A stretch of 64,000 bases of DNA from Smithella sp. GTDB lineage: Bacteria > Desulfobacterota > Syntrophia > Syntrophales > Smithellaceae. The stretch covers positions 1 to 64,000 of the forward strand of contig JAGPFC010000014.1 of assembly GCA_018056685.1 (NCBI GenBank), read 5' to 3'. Position 1 is the stretch's first letter. The number at the start of each line of letters is the position of its first letter. The position numbers and the translations under genes are program-made. The notes under the pieces were generated by a model. The model saw only the letters and a program-made list of their open reading frames with translations. It searched no databases and was not told the DNA's origin. Positions 27,141-36,336 of this stretch are shown here, in pieces.

Positions 27141-29243
27141 TTGGAAAAGCTATTTTATCCGCAATCCATTGCCATCATCGGCCTGTCTTCAAAACCAAAT
27201 AATATTCCCCGGATTGTTCTGGAAAATCTGATTCGCTGGGGATACAAAGGGCGAATCTCCGGTATCAATCCCCGCGCCACGGATGCTCATGTGGACGGAA
27301 TAAAAATGTACAAAGACGTGAGGGATTTACCCGTCGTTCCGGATCTGGCTTACATTCTGGTGCCCGCAAAACTGATTCCTGATGTCATTGATTCCTGCGG
27401 TCAGGCCGGCGTCAAAAGACTGGCCATCCCTTCCGGAGGATTCAATGAACTGGGTAGCGAAGGCAAAATATTATCTGAACTTGTTTTACAAAAAGCCAGG
27501 CAGTACGGCATCCGGTTCGTGGGTCCCAACGGGGTTACCGTCGCCAACACCGCTAACGGTCTTTGTCTGCCGTTTGTCCCGTCTTACAGACCGCCCAAAG
27601 GCGGTTTTTCCATTATTTCGCAGAGTGGCGGCGTCGGCTTGATGCTCTGGAATCTGATGACCGATGATAATGTCGGGATGGCCAAATTTGCCAGCATCGG
27701 CAACAAACTGGATTTGGACGAGGTCGATTTTCTGGAGTATTTCGGGCGCGATCCCGAAACAAAAGTTATTGGTATGTATCTGGAAAGCATTCCTCGGGGC
27801 GATCGTCTCATCGAAGCAGCATCCAAAATAGACAAACCCGTTATAATTCTGAAAGCCAACACCACCTCCGCGGGCAGGAAAGCCGCGATGAGTCATACAG
27901 CCGCGCTCGCCAATAACGAAGATATCATCGATACGGCCTTTGAGCGATCGGGCATTATCCGCATCAATCATTTCAACGATTTTATTTCCATCGCCAAGGC
28001 GTTCGAACTCCCGCCGATGCGCGGAAAACGAATCATGGTGATGTCACCTGCAGGCGGCTTCACTGTGATGACAGCTGATCTGTGTGAAGAATCAGGTTTT
28101 GAATTTGCCGATCCCGGCGCCGCTTTTTATGAAGAATTGAAAAATTCTTCCAATGCCGGGGTTATCAATTTTTCCAATCCGCTGGATATGGGAGACATTT
28201 ACGATATGAGTGCCTATCCGCATATTTTCTACTCTGTCATGCACAACGAAAATGTGGACGGCGCCGTCTATATTACGCAGTGGCCGGAAATGCCGCGCGG
28301 CGAAGATGTTTTTTATAAGATGTTCCACACGGATTTGTCCAAGGAAGTTGCCGGAACCATTCTCTCGTCGGGAAAACCTTTGGGCGTTTGTCTATTCGGT
28401 CTTTCCGCGACGATTTCCCGCATCAAGCAAAATCTGGACATCCCGATTTTCAATAACGCCAGCGAAATGATTCGCGCCTTTAAAAAGCAGTGCGATTATT
28501 ATGCCAGGAAGGCGCAGGGGAACTCCGTTTACAAACTGCCTGAAAAAGTTGATGTCCAGGCCGCTCAAAAATGGATTCAGAACAATACCGGAGTGAAAGG
28601 AGAGGAATCGCTCGAACTGCTCAACCATTTCGGCATTTCCATAGCGGAATCGGCCGTGGCGAAAGACAGCAAGGAGGCGATCGAAATCGCTACTAAAATC
28701 GGTTATCCTGTTGTCATGAAAGTTGTTTCGCCGGACGCGATTCATAAATCCGATGCCGGTGGCGTGATTATGGGGATTCAGAATATTGAAGAAGTCGGTG
28801 ATGCATTTGAAAAAATTAAAAAGAATCTTTTTCAATATAAAGCCAAGGCTGATTTTCAGGGAGTTCGTGTCATGAAACAGGCGGGTGAGGGCTACGATAT
28901 GTTCATCGGCGGAAAATATGATGAATCATTCGGCCAGGTCGTCTTTTTCGGCTATGGCGGCATTTACATTGAAGTCTTTAATGACACAGCCAATATTCTT
29001 TGTCCGGCTGATAAAAACGAAATTGAATCCAAAGTTCGAAAGTTAAAATCCTTCAAGATGCTCCAGGGAACCAGAGGGAAGGGCGCCGGGGACATTACGG
29101 GTTATGTGAACATGATTGAAAGAGTAACGCATCTTCTTCATCAGTTTCCTCAGATTCGCGAGCTGGATATCAATCCTGTCCGGGTGCTTGCTGACGGCTC
29201 CGGAGTGGTGGCGCTGGATGCGCGCGTCCGAATTGAAGCCTGA
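27141..29243 (+). CDS. ADP-forming acyl-CoA synthetase, alpha-beta fusion
   Basis: A 700-residue NDP-forming acyl-CoA synthetase (acetate-CoA ligase, ADP-forming, type). Order of domains: CoA-binding Rossmann domain (1-130, MEKLFYPQSIAIIG), two succinyl-CoA-ligase-like flavodoxin domains (to about 450), then a C-terminal ATP-grasp domain (about 480-700). His252 in MSHTAALANNEDI is the phosphohistidine site. It can make ATP from acyl-CoA at substrate level, which suits a fermenting or syntrophic anaerobe. The TTG at 27141 follows GGAGG at 27131-27135. In-frame ATGs at 27123 and 27129 overlap or precede this site. The acyl substrate is not evident. Confidence 0.9.
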   Translation: MEKLFYPQSIAIIGLSSKPNNIPRIVLENLIRWGYKGRISGINPRATDAHVDGIKMYKDVRDLPVVPDLAYILVPAKLIPDVIDSCGQAGVKRLAIPSGGFNELGSEGKILSELVLQKARQYGIRFVGPNGVTVANTANGLCLPFVPSYRPPKGGFSIISQSGGVGLMLWNLMTDDNVGMAKFASIGNKLDLDEVDFLEYFGRDPETKVIGMYLESIPRGDRLIEAASKIDKPVIILKANTTSAGRKAAMSHTAALANNEDIIDTAFERSGIIRINHFNDFISIAKAFELPPMRGKRIMVMSPAGGFTVMTADLCEESGFEFADPGAAFYEELKNSSNAGVINFSNPLDMGDIYDMSAYPHIFYSVMHNENVDGAVYITQWPEMPRGEDVFYKMFHTDLSKEVAGTILSSGKPLGVCLFGLSATISRIKQNLDIPIFNNASEMIRAFKKQCDYYARKAQGNSVYKLPEKVDVQAAQKWIQNNTGVKGEESLELLNHFGISIAESAVAKDSKEAIEIATKIGYPVVMKVVSPDAIHKSDAGGVIMGIQNIEEVGDAFEKIKKNLFQYKAKADFQGVRVMKQAGEGYDMFIGGKYDESFGQVVFFGYGGIYIEVFNDTANILCPADKNEIESKVRKLKSFKMLQGTRGKGAGDITGYVNMIERVTHLLHQFPQIRELDINPVRVLADGSGVVALDARVRIEA

Positions 29244-29289
29244 TGTTTCGTTCTTCGTAAACTGTCCGGTAAAAGAATCAGGATGAGCG

Positions 29290-30027
29290 ATGCGTAATTT
29301 TAAAATGACTGTTGAATATGACGGATCCGCCTATTGCGGCTGGCAAAGGCAGGATAATGGTGTCTCCATTCAGCAGGTTCTCGAAGAAGCCATTGAAAAA
29401 ATAACCGGGCAGAAGGTTTCTGTGATCGGCTCCGGCCGTACAGACGCCGGCGTACATGCCCTGAATCAGGTAGGCAGTTTCAGATGTGAAACGAAATTGC
29501 CCGTTCATAAAATCTTCCTGGGTGTGAACAGCGTGCTGCCGCCGGATATTGTCGTTAAAAAATTGGAAGAAAGAGATGACGATTTTCACGCGTTGCGTGA
29601 CGCCAAAAGCAAAATTTATGTTTACAAAATACTCAACCAGAGGCTGCGCCCGGCGCTGGGGCGCCATTATTTCTGGCATGTGCGTTATCCTTTGGATATT
29701 GCGAAAATAAAAAAGGCGGCAAAATATTTACTGGGAACGCATGATTTTTCCTGCTTTTGCGCCACCGGGACGGATGTTAAAGACCGCGTAAGAACCATTG
29801 TCGATATTGAAATTCAGACCGGAGAAGAAGGATTGATTGAAATAAAAGTGGAAGCACATGGCTTTTTGAAATATATGGTCAGGAACATTATCGGCACGTT
29901 AGTGGATGTGGGACGTGGTAAACGGGAACCTGAAGAAATGAAGCTAATTATCGAATCTAAAAACAGAAACATTGCAGGCGCGACGGCGCCGGCCTGTGGT
30001 TTGTTCCTAAAGGAGGTTAAATACTAA
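29290..30027 (+). CDS. truA: tRNA pseudouridine synthase A
   Basis: Isomerises uridine 38-40 in the anticodon stem-loop of tRNAs. It has 245 residues. The catalytic aspartate is Asp52 in GSGRTDAGVHA, and YDGSAYCGWQRQ at 10-21 and MVRNIIGTLVDVGRGK later are family blocks. It lies 46 bases after the acyl-CoA synthetase. Its stop directly abuts the rfbD start, and its 3' end carries the rfbD ribosome site AGGAGG. Confidence 0.95.
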   Translation: MRNFKMTVEYDGSAYCGWQRQDNGVSIQQVLEEAIEKITGQKVSVIGSGRTDAGVHALNQVGSFRCETKLPVHKIFLGVNSVLPPDIVVKKLEERDDDFHALRDAKSKIYVYKILNQRLRPALGRHYFWHVRYPLDIAKIKKAAKYLLGTHDFSCFCATGTDVKDRVRTIVDIEIQTGEEGLIEIKVEAHGFLKYMVRNIIGTLVDVGRGKREPEEMKLIIESKNRNIAGATAPACGLFLKEVKY

Positions 30028-30930
30028 GTGAAAATACTGTTGCTGGGACACAAAGGAATGCTGGGGAGCGATCTCCTGACAAAACTTACAGGAGAACATG
30101 AAGTGGTCGGCATGGATAAAGAAGAAATTGATATTGTTTCCGCTGATGAATGTAAAAATGCCATTCGGGAAGCTGTGCCCGATATTGTCATCAACGCCGC
30201 CGCCTACACTAATGTTGACGGGTGCGAAACGGACAGGGAAGGTTGCTTTGCAGTCAACGCCGGGGCCGTTAAAAATATCGCCGAAGCCTGCCGGAATACA
30301 AAAACCCGGATTATTCATTTCAGCACCGATTACGTTTTCGACGGCACAGCACGGGAACCGTACAAGGAAGACGCAACATGCAATCCAATCAATGTTTATG
30401 GAGAATCGAAACTGGCCGGCGAACGCTATCTGCAAACTCTCTCGGATAATTATCTGCTGATTCGCACATCCTGGCTGTATGGAATCAAAGGGAAAAATTT
30501 CGTCAAAACCATCGTCGAAAAGGCCGAAGCGAAAAAATATATTGATGATACCATGAATAAAGCAAATGCCAGGGCGGATGGTCCTTCAACACTCTCGGTG
30601 GTTGATGATCAGGTCGGTTCACCGACCTACACGAAAGACTTGGCCGCGGCAGTCGCTCTGCTCATTGAGAAAAACGCACGGGGCATTTTTCATGTTACCA
30701 ACCGGGGTAGTTGCACCTGGCATGAATTTGCCGTAAAGATTTTAAAGGAAGCCGGTTACGATAAAATCGTTGTGGAACCGATTAAATCTGCCGAGCTCAA
30801 AAGACCGGCCATGCGTCCGGCATACAGTATTTTAAGCATGCAAAAGTTTATTCAGACCACAGGAAAAACCACGCAACCATGGCAACTGGCGCTTCAGGAT
30901 TATCTGAGCAACAGTAAACTGCACAATTAA
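30028..30930 (+). CDS. rfbD: dTDP-4-dehydrorhamnose reductase
   Basis: SDR-type NAD(P)H reductase for the last step of dTDP-L-rhamnose synthesis, used in surface polysaccharide. It has 300 residues with GHKGMLG at 7-13, STDYVFDG, catalytic Tyr124 and Lys128 in VYGESKLAGE, and VVDDQVGSPTYT. The start is GTG at 30028 after AGGAGG at 30011-30016. Between FVKTIVEKA and LSVVDDQ there is a charged insertion of about 20 residues (about 168-188) that I do not know from other RfbD proteins. No rfbA, rfbB or rfbC is nearby. Confidence 0.9.
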   Translation: MKILLLGHKGMLGSDLLTKLTGEHEVVGMDKEEIDIVSADECKNAIREAVPDIVINAAAYTNVDGCETDREGCFAVNAGAVKNIAEACRNTKTRIIHFSTDYVFDGTAREPYKEDATCNPINVYGESKLAGERYLQTLSDNYLLIRTSWLYGIKGKNFVKTIVEKAEAKKYIDDTMNKANARADGPSTLSVVDDQVGSPTYTKDLAAAVALLIEKNARGIFHVTNRGSCTWHEFAVKILKEAGYDKIVVEPIKSAELKRPAMRPAYSILSMQKFIQTTGKTTQPWQLALQDYLSNSKLHN

Positions 30931-30955
30931 TGGAGCAGCAGCACTCTGAAAACTA

Positions 30956-30969
30956 ATTGCCATGGCAAT
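30956..30969. repeat. 14-bp perfect palindrome upstream of the PilZ promoter
   Basis: ATTGCCATGGCAAT is a perfect palindrome. It ends 17 bases before the -35 box at 30987, where an activator or repressor dimer could bind. It could equally be chance. Confidence 0.4.
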
Positions 30970-30986
30970 GATGCGGATGGATTTCA

Positions 30987-31015
30987 TTGACATACAAAAC
31001 CGTGTTGATTATAAT
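30987..31015 (+). promoter_or_regulatory. Perfect consensus sigma-70 promoter
   Basis: TTGACA (30987-30992), exactly 17 bases, then TATAAT (31010-31015). It drives the PilZ gene from about 31022, leaving a 70-base leader. Confidence 0.85.
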
Positions 31016-31091
31016 CGAATCACGAATCAACAGAAATTCAGGACGGCAGAGATAACAGACATTTAAAAACAATAAAGCAGGGTAATCCATC

Positions 31092-31475
31092 ATGAAAGAA
31101 AAAAGAATAAAGCGCAGAATGAAAGATGAAGAGAACGAGCATGAACTGGTCATCAATGTTATCTCCAACACAAGAAATCCTGAAGAAAAAATCATCACCA
31201 GGGATGTTTCCGCAACCGGCGCTAAAATTCAGACCAATATTAATTTACCCGTCGATACACTTCTGAATATGAAATTCAAATTAAAGGATCTGGAAGAAAA
31301 GATAAACGCCATCGGCAAAGTCAAATGGATTAGAGTTGTCATTGAAGACGAAGCTTACGAGGTTGGCGTCGAATTTGTCAACGCGCCGATTTACGCGATC
31401 CAGATACTGGAAGATTATATCGACTGGAAACTGGAATCCGAAAAGCTGAAAATACTATTCAGCTTCAGCAAATAA
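31092..31475 (+). CDS. PilZ domain protein
   Basis: A 127-residue single-domain protein of PilZ type. The c-di-GMP binding pattern is present: an arginine cluster at residues 5-9 (RIKRR) and DxSxxG at 38-43 (DVSATG). It should act as a small cytosolic c-di-GMP receptor that passes the signal to a partner, for example in motility or exopolysaccharide output. It has its own consensus promoter and is flanked by rfbD and the deacetylase-family gene. Its partner cannot be named. The RxxxR spacing is slightly loose, so binding should be tested. Confidence 0.85.
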   Translation: MKEKRIKRRMKDEENEHELVINVISNTRNPEEKIITRDVSATGAKIQTNINLPVDTLLNMKFKLKDLEEKINAIGKVKWIRVVIEDEAYEVGVEFVNAPIYAIQILEDYIDWKLESEKLKILFSFSK

Positions 31476-31605
31476 AATATCATCAATAAAATTCCATTCA
31501 GCTAATCATTCCTAGTTAGGATGCGGTGAGAATCGTATGGATGTTTAAACGGTTTAATGTTATGAATCCGAAGCTGCAACCATCACGTAGGAAGGCTGTG
31601 TAAAC

Positions 31606-32742
31606 ATGAATTCCGTCTTTATATATTCTCCTCGTTTTAACGATTTCGAAATAAGCAAGGATCATCCTTTTAAACCGTATCGCGCCAAGATGGTCTATGA
31701 ACTCTGCTACCGTTATGGTCTGTTCGATCACCCCGGTATCAGGATCGTTGAACCCGATTTAGCCAATGAGGAAGATCTGCTGGGATTCCATACCGCTGAG
31801 TATGTTGACATACTCAAGAGTGCCAACTCCGGGTGTCACGATTTTCAGATGCTGCATTATGGTCTGGGCTCGAATGATAATCCAATCTTTAAGGGCGTGT
31901 ATGATTATTCTCTGCTCACGGTTGGAGCGACCATGCTGGGTGCAAATCTCATCGCCGCGGGCGATGCTGATATTGCCTTTAATGTCTATGGGGGGCTCCA
32001 TCACGGAAAGCCGAGTTATGCTGAAGGCTTCTGCTATGTAAATGACGCAGCCCTGGCGATCAACGACTTGCTGGGCAAGGGCTATGAACGAATCGTTTAT
32101 GTCGATATCGATGCCCACCATGGCAACGGCGTACAGGATGCATTCTATGATACAGACAAAGTCCTGTATTTTTCTTTCCATCAGAGCGGAGATACCATCT
32201 ATCCCGGCACGGGCTTTGAAAATGAAACGGGCTCTGGCAAGGGTCTTGGTTACACGGTCAATGTGCCGCTGCCGCGGTATACGGATGATGACGCCTATGT
32301 CCGCACGTTCATGAATGTTTATCCGCCCCTCGTGAAGGCGTTCAAACCGCAGATTGTCGTGGCATTGATCGGTCTGGATACACTCAATCGTGACCCGCTC
32401 ACGAACCTCTGCTGCACCAACCTGGGATACAGCAAGGTTATGAAAGCTATCGGGGAAAGTTGTCCCAAAATATTGGCCTTGGGCGGAGGCGGGTACAGCA
32501 TCCCCGATGTTGTGCGCGGCTGGACCCTGGCCTGGGCCGTGCTCAACGGTTTGACTCCCAAAGATCCATATGAAGGGATTATCAGCGGTGCCATGTACGG
32601 GTACGAGCGTCCGGGCAACATTTTGAATGATGAACCTTTCCTTATCTCGCCTTCATTGAAGGATTCTGTCGATCGTTTCGTGGACAGCAAGGTTGACTTT
32701 GTCCGTAAGAACATCTTTCCGATTCACGGTATCAAAGGCTGA
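31606..32742 (+). CDS. Histone deacetylase family protein (AcuC-like)
   Basis: A 378-residue class I-type deacetylase. The zinc ligands are Asp169 and His171 (DIDAHHGNGV) and Asp258 (LIGLDTLNRDP). The active-site histidine pair is His132-His133 (GGLHHGKP). The catalytic tyrosine lies in GGGGYS. All residues needed for zinc-dependent deacetylation are present. Bacterial relatives include AcuC, which deacylates acetyl-CoA synthetase in Bacillus, and acetylpolyamine or acetoin-utilisation proteins. It converges on a CoA-binding synthetase alpha subunit 79 bases away, which suggests a link to acyl-CoA metabolism but does not prove it. Confidence 0.9.
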   Translation: MNSVFIYSPRFNDFEISKDHPFKPYRAKMVYELCYRYGLFDHPGIRIVEPDLANEEDLLGFHTAEYVDILKSANSGCHDFQMLHYGLGSNDNPIFKGVYDYSLLTVGATMLGANLIAAGDADIAFNVYGGLHHGKPSYAEGFCYVNDAALAINDLLGKGYERIVYVDIDAHHGNGVQDAFYDTDKVLYFSFHQSGDTIYPGTGFENETGSGKGLGYTVNVPLPRYTDDDAYVRTFMNVYPPLVKAFKPQIVVALIGLDTLNRDPLTNLCCTNLGYSKVMKAIGESCPKILALGGGGYSIPDVVRGWTLAWAVLNGLTPKDPYEGIISGAMYGYERPGNILNDEPFLISPSLKDSVDRFVDSKVDFVRKNIFPIHGIKG

Positions 32743-32821
32743 ATCATCCACGACGATGACACCAAACGGTTTTTGAGTGCTTAACGATATTATTTAAAGA
32801 ATATTATTACGATGTAACCTT

Positions 32822-34240
32822 TCAGCCTGTATGAGACAACTTTTCTTTCTTTGCTGACGAGTCTGCCGGAATAAACTTCCTTTTTCGCAGTGAATCATAA
32901 TAGTAATGGGAAACGGATAAGGCCCGCACGGCCTGCTCCGCTGTTTCGAATATTGGTATCCGGTGCTTGGTGCGGATGGCAATGGATTTGGCCATGGCGT
33001 TCGGCGTATAAATGGCGGCGGGCTTTTCGTAATGTTTGCACATTTTCATCAGTTCCAGAAGCGTGTCAATCACGAACGTCTGCCAGACACTCAACAGCGG
33101 TAAAAGACCGTCTACCTCGTCAGCAGAAAGAAGGATTTCGTAAATATCGAGATAGGTCTGCGGCGGAGCGGGACCGATGTCTACGGGATTTTTAATGTTG
33201 AAAACCTGCCCCGCCTTTTTTAATTTTTCCTGTGTTTGTGATTTCAAGCGTACCACATGCAAGTCAGCTTCCACCAGCAGGTCGGCGCTGATGCTGCCGA
33301 AGGCTCCGGAATTGGTAAACATGGCAATGCGCTTGCCTTTCAAAGGAGGCATTTCTGTGAGCATCTTGGGCATGGAGTGGAGTTCATCGATTGATTTCAG
33401 ACGAATGATTCCGGCCTGCTTGCAGGCGCTCTCGAAGATTTTATCATTGCTGGCCATTCCCGCTGTGTGCGACATGGCGGCCATGACGCCTTCCTGCGTG
33501 CGACCTACCTTGTAAATCATTATCGGTTTGCGTGACTTTTTCGCTGCCTCCATCAGTTTGCGGCCATCCGCGACACTTTCCAGATACATGCCGATGACTT
33601 CAGTTTCGTCTTTTTGAAAATATTCAATGAGATCCGCTTCATCCACATCACATTTATTACCGATGCTGACAACCTTGTTCACGCCGACGAGATCATAAAA
33701 GAACGACTCAATGACAAGAACAACGATGCCACCGCTCTGGATGATGTAGGAAATATTGCCCGGCGCCTCAAATATCCGGCCCATTTCAACCAGGCTGGGA
33801 TTAACGCCATAAAAACAGCAGAATTTTTTGCGGGTGTCCAGTGTTCCCAGGCAGTTCGGTCCCATGATGCGGATATCATTGGCTCTGGCGACATCATCGA
33901 TCTCACGTTGCATGGCTTTGCCGTCACTTCCGCCTTCGGAGAATCCGGCGCTTTCAATGATGACCCGCTTGATCCCCTTGACGGCGCAATCCCTGATAAT
34001 GCCGGGTACGTGTTTTGCCGCCACGATGATGACCGCCAGATCGGGTGTTTCGGGGAGATCACGTATTGATGAATAACCCGGATAGTCATTTACCTTTTCT
34101 CCTTTTGAATTGACCGCGTACACTGCGCCGGGATATTTCAGATAATCCTTAAGCATATTACAAATTGTGGCGCCAAGGTTGAAGGGAGAATTGGAAGCGC
34201 CGACGACTACAACAGATTTGGGATCGAAAAATTTTTCCAT
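32822..34240 (-). CDS. Stand-alone ADP-forming acyl-CoA synthetase alpha subunit
   Basis: A 472-residue protein like the N-terminal two-thirds of NDP-forming acyl-CoA synthetases. It has a CoA-binding domain (1-130, MEKFFDPKSVVVVGAS) and two succinyl-CoA-ligase-like domains (about 150-300 and 310-450). The phosphohistidine His258 is kept in MSHTAGMASNDKI. The ATP-grasp beta part is missing and no beta gene is beside it, so it needs a partner in trans or has another role. ATG 34240 is preferred to an upstream TTG at 34246. It is a diverged paralogue of the fused enzyme at 27141-29243. Confidence 0.88.
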   Translation of the reverse strand: MEKFFDPKSVVVVGASNSPFNLGATICNMLKDYLKYPGAVYAVNSKGEKVNDYPGYSSIRDLPETPDLAVIIVAAKHVPGIIRDCAVKGIKRVIIESAGFSEGGSDGKAMQREIDDVARANDIRIMGPNCLGTLDTRKKFCCFYGVNPSLVEMGRIFEAPGNISYIIQSGGIVVLVIESFFYDLVGVNKVVSIGNKCDVDEADLIEYFQKDETEVIGMYLESVADGRKLMEAAKKSRKPIMIYKVGRTQEGVMAAMSHTAGMASNDKIFESACKQAGIIRLKSIDELHSMPKMLTEMPPLKGKRIAMFTNSGAFGSISADLLVEADLHVVRLKSQTQEKLKKAGQVFNIKNPVDIGPAPPQTYLDIYEILLSADEVDGLLPLLSVWQTFVIDTLLELMKMCKHYEKPAAIYTPNAMAKSIAIRTKHRIPIFETAEQAVRALSVSHYYYDSLRKRKFIPADSSAKKEKLSHTG

Positions 34241-34539
34241 GTGCAACTCACTTTGAATTCTATTTTTTCATAGAACAATCAGGACCGGCAAGATTATTCT
34301 TTATATTTTAGCCAACTCCAAAAATCATCCGTACTTATGGAAAATATTCCATTAGCCCGGTAAGCTGGATAATTAATCGGGCATTTCTTGACACAAGAAC
34401 GGAATTAATTCAAGAGCAATGCTCAATATGTCGAAATGTTTGGAAGTATTTATTTTAAAAATGAGAACATCCTTTAATCCTGGTTGCAGATTTTGGTTTA
34501 TTGTACTAATACTCCATCCAGTTGATCAGGAGAACAAAC

Positions 34540-36333
34540 TTGTCCAAACGCATTGTAGTTTTATCGTCGGAAATTGCCAATAAGATTGCCGCCGGGGAAG
34601 TGGTGGAGAGGCCTGCCTCCATCGTCAAGGAACTGGTGGAAAATTCCATCGATGCCGGAGCAACGGATATCAGGGTGGAATTGGAGAAGGGCGGTTGTCA
34701 GTCCATCAAGGTGATTGATAACGGTTCGGGTATTGAGCACGACGACGTGCCGCTTGTTTTTGAAAGACACGCCACCAGCAAGATTCATCATTTTGAAGAT
34801 ATATTCAATGTGATTTCTTTCGGTTTCCGTGGTGAGGCGATGCCCAGCATTGCATCCATCGCGCGGGTAGAACTGCTGACCAGACGCAAACAGGATTTAT
34901 CGGGAACAAAAGCCACGCTGGAAGCAGGAAAGATCAAAGAGGTTGCACCGGCCGGTTGTCCGGAAGGCACGCAGATATCGGTCACGAAAATATTTGCCAA
35001 TGTTCCAGCGCGCCGGAAGTTCTTGAAAACAGAAGCCACGGAGCAGGGCGCGTGTCTGGACGCGATTACGCGTTTGGCGTTGGCGCATCCGGAAGTCCGT
35101 TTTAAAGTTCTGGTCAACGGCCGTGAAGTTTTGGTCGCTCCGGATGTCCAGGATATTGCGCAGAGGATTACAATGGTGATTGGCGATGATTTTGCCGCGC
35201 ATTGCCTTACGGTTGAAGCGCAAAAAGAAAATTTGAGCCTGACCGGTTTTATATCGCGTCCTGAATATACGAAATCAAATTCAAAAAGCGTTTATTTGTT
35301 TGTCAATAAACGCTTTGTCCGCGATAACAGCGTGCTGCACGCCGTGTTATCATCTTACCGGCAGATTATCGAGCCGCGCCGCTATCCCGCAGCCGTGCTG
35401 TTTCTGGAGATGCCGCCGGAAGATGTCGATGTGAATGTACATCCGGCCAAGCTGGAAGTTCGTTTCAAGGATGCACATTCCGTTTTCGATCTGGTTTCCA
35501 AAACGATCGCGCGGAGTCTGGCCGGAGCTCCGGCATCCAAAGGTTCTTTTATTTATCGTTTGGAGTCTAAAGAGAAAAATAATTATTCTTTTCCCACGCC
35601 ATCGGTGCAGGAGAAATCACCGTCCGTTCCTTTCGGGATGTATTCCAGACGCAATTTGCAGCAGGCCATTAACAATGATTTGTTAAAACGGCCTGTGATG
35701 GAAAAAACAAATTTTTCAATTGATGATGATCAGGTATCGCCGGATGAAAAGATATCCTTTACAGGCATGCGGTATGTGGGGCAGTACGTCAATACGTATC
35801 TGATTTTTGAAGGTGAAGGAGGTCTTGTTCTTCTGGATCAGCATGCGGCGCATGAACGGATCATTCTGGAGAAGTTAAAGCAATCAGCGGGAGAAAAGGT
35901 TATCAGTCAGTCGCTGCTGATGCCTGAAATTGTTAATTTAACGCCGGGTCAGATTGCGCTGATGAATGATTACCTGGATTTCTTTCAGGAGATCGGTCTG
36001 GAAATTGAGATATTCGGACGAGACGCGATTGCCGTCAAAGCGGTTCCGGTAATATTGTCTCAGGTTAAAATCAGTGAAATGATTTCAGATATAGCCGATC
36101 AGTTAAGTGATCAGAATCAGATGCCTTCGCTGCGGGAAAGAAGGGAAAAGATTCTGGCATCGCTGGCCTGCAGGGCTGCCATCAAGGCCAACAGAGTTCT
36201 TTCCCGTGAAGAAGTAGCCGCTTTATGCCGAGATCTGGAAGCCACCCCATTTAATCTGACCTGCCCGCACGGTCGTCCGATTACCATCAACTTTTCCTTA
36301 AGTGAAATCGAAAGAATGTTTAAAAGAAAGTAA
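34540..36333 (+). CDS. mutL: DNA mismatch repair protein MutL (endonuclease type)
   Basis: A 597-residue MutL. The GHKL ATPase motifs are ELVENSIDAG (Glu34, Asn35), DNGSGI at 60-65 and GFRGEA at 95-100. The C-terminal dimerisation domain carries DQHAAHERIILE, the metal-binding endonuclease motif, plus ACRAAIKAN and CPHGRP. The protein therefore nicks DNA itself and belongs to methyl-independent repair. The TTG start at 34540 is set by CAGGAGA at 34527-34533; an in-frame TTG at 34522 precedes that site. It is 3 bases before miaA, the classic mutL-miaA order. Confidence 0.94.
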   Translation: MSKRIVVLSSEIANKIAAGEVVERPASIVKELVENSIDAGATDIRVELEKGGCQSIKVIDNGSGIEHDDVPLVFERHATSKIHHFEDIFNVISFGFRGEAMPSIASIARVELLTRRKQDLSGTKATLEAGKIKEVAPAGCPEGTQISVTKIFANVPARRKFLKTEATEQGACLDAITRLALAHPEVRFKVLVNGREVLVAPDVQDIAQRITMVIGDDFAAHCLTVEAQKENLSLTGFISRPEYTKSNSKSVYLFVNKRFVRDNSVLHAVLSSYRQIIEPRRYPAAVLFLEMPPEDVDVNVHPAKLEVRFKDAHSVFDLVSKTIARSLAGAPASKGSFIYRLESKEKNNYSFPTPSVQEKSPSVPFGMYSRRNLQQAINNDLLKRPVMEKTNFSIDDDQVSPDEKISFTGMRYVGQYVNTYLIFEGEGGLVLLDQHAAHERIILEKLKQSAGEKVISQSLLMPEIVNLTPGQIALMNDYLDFFQEIGLEIEIFGRDAIAVKAVPVILSQVKISEMISDIADQLSDQNQMPSLRERREKILASLACRAAIKANRVLSREEVAALCRDLEATPFNLTCPHGRPITINFSLSEIERMFKRK

Positions 36334-36336
36334 GCC

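Noticed and set aside
34388..34416. Promoter for mutL based on TTGACA at 34388
   Set aside because: No acceptable -10 hexamer is found 15-19 bases downstream.
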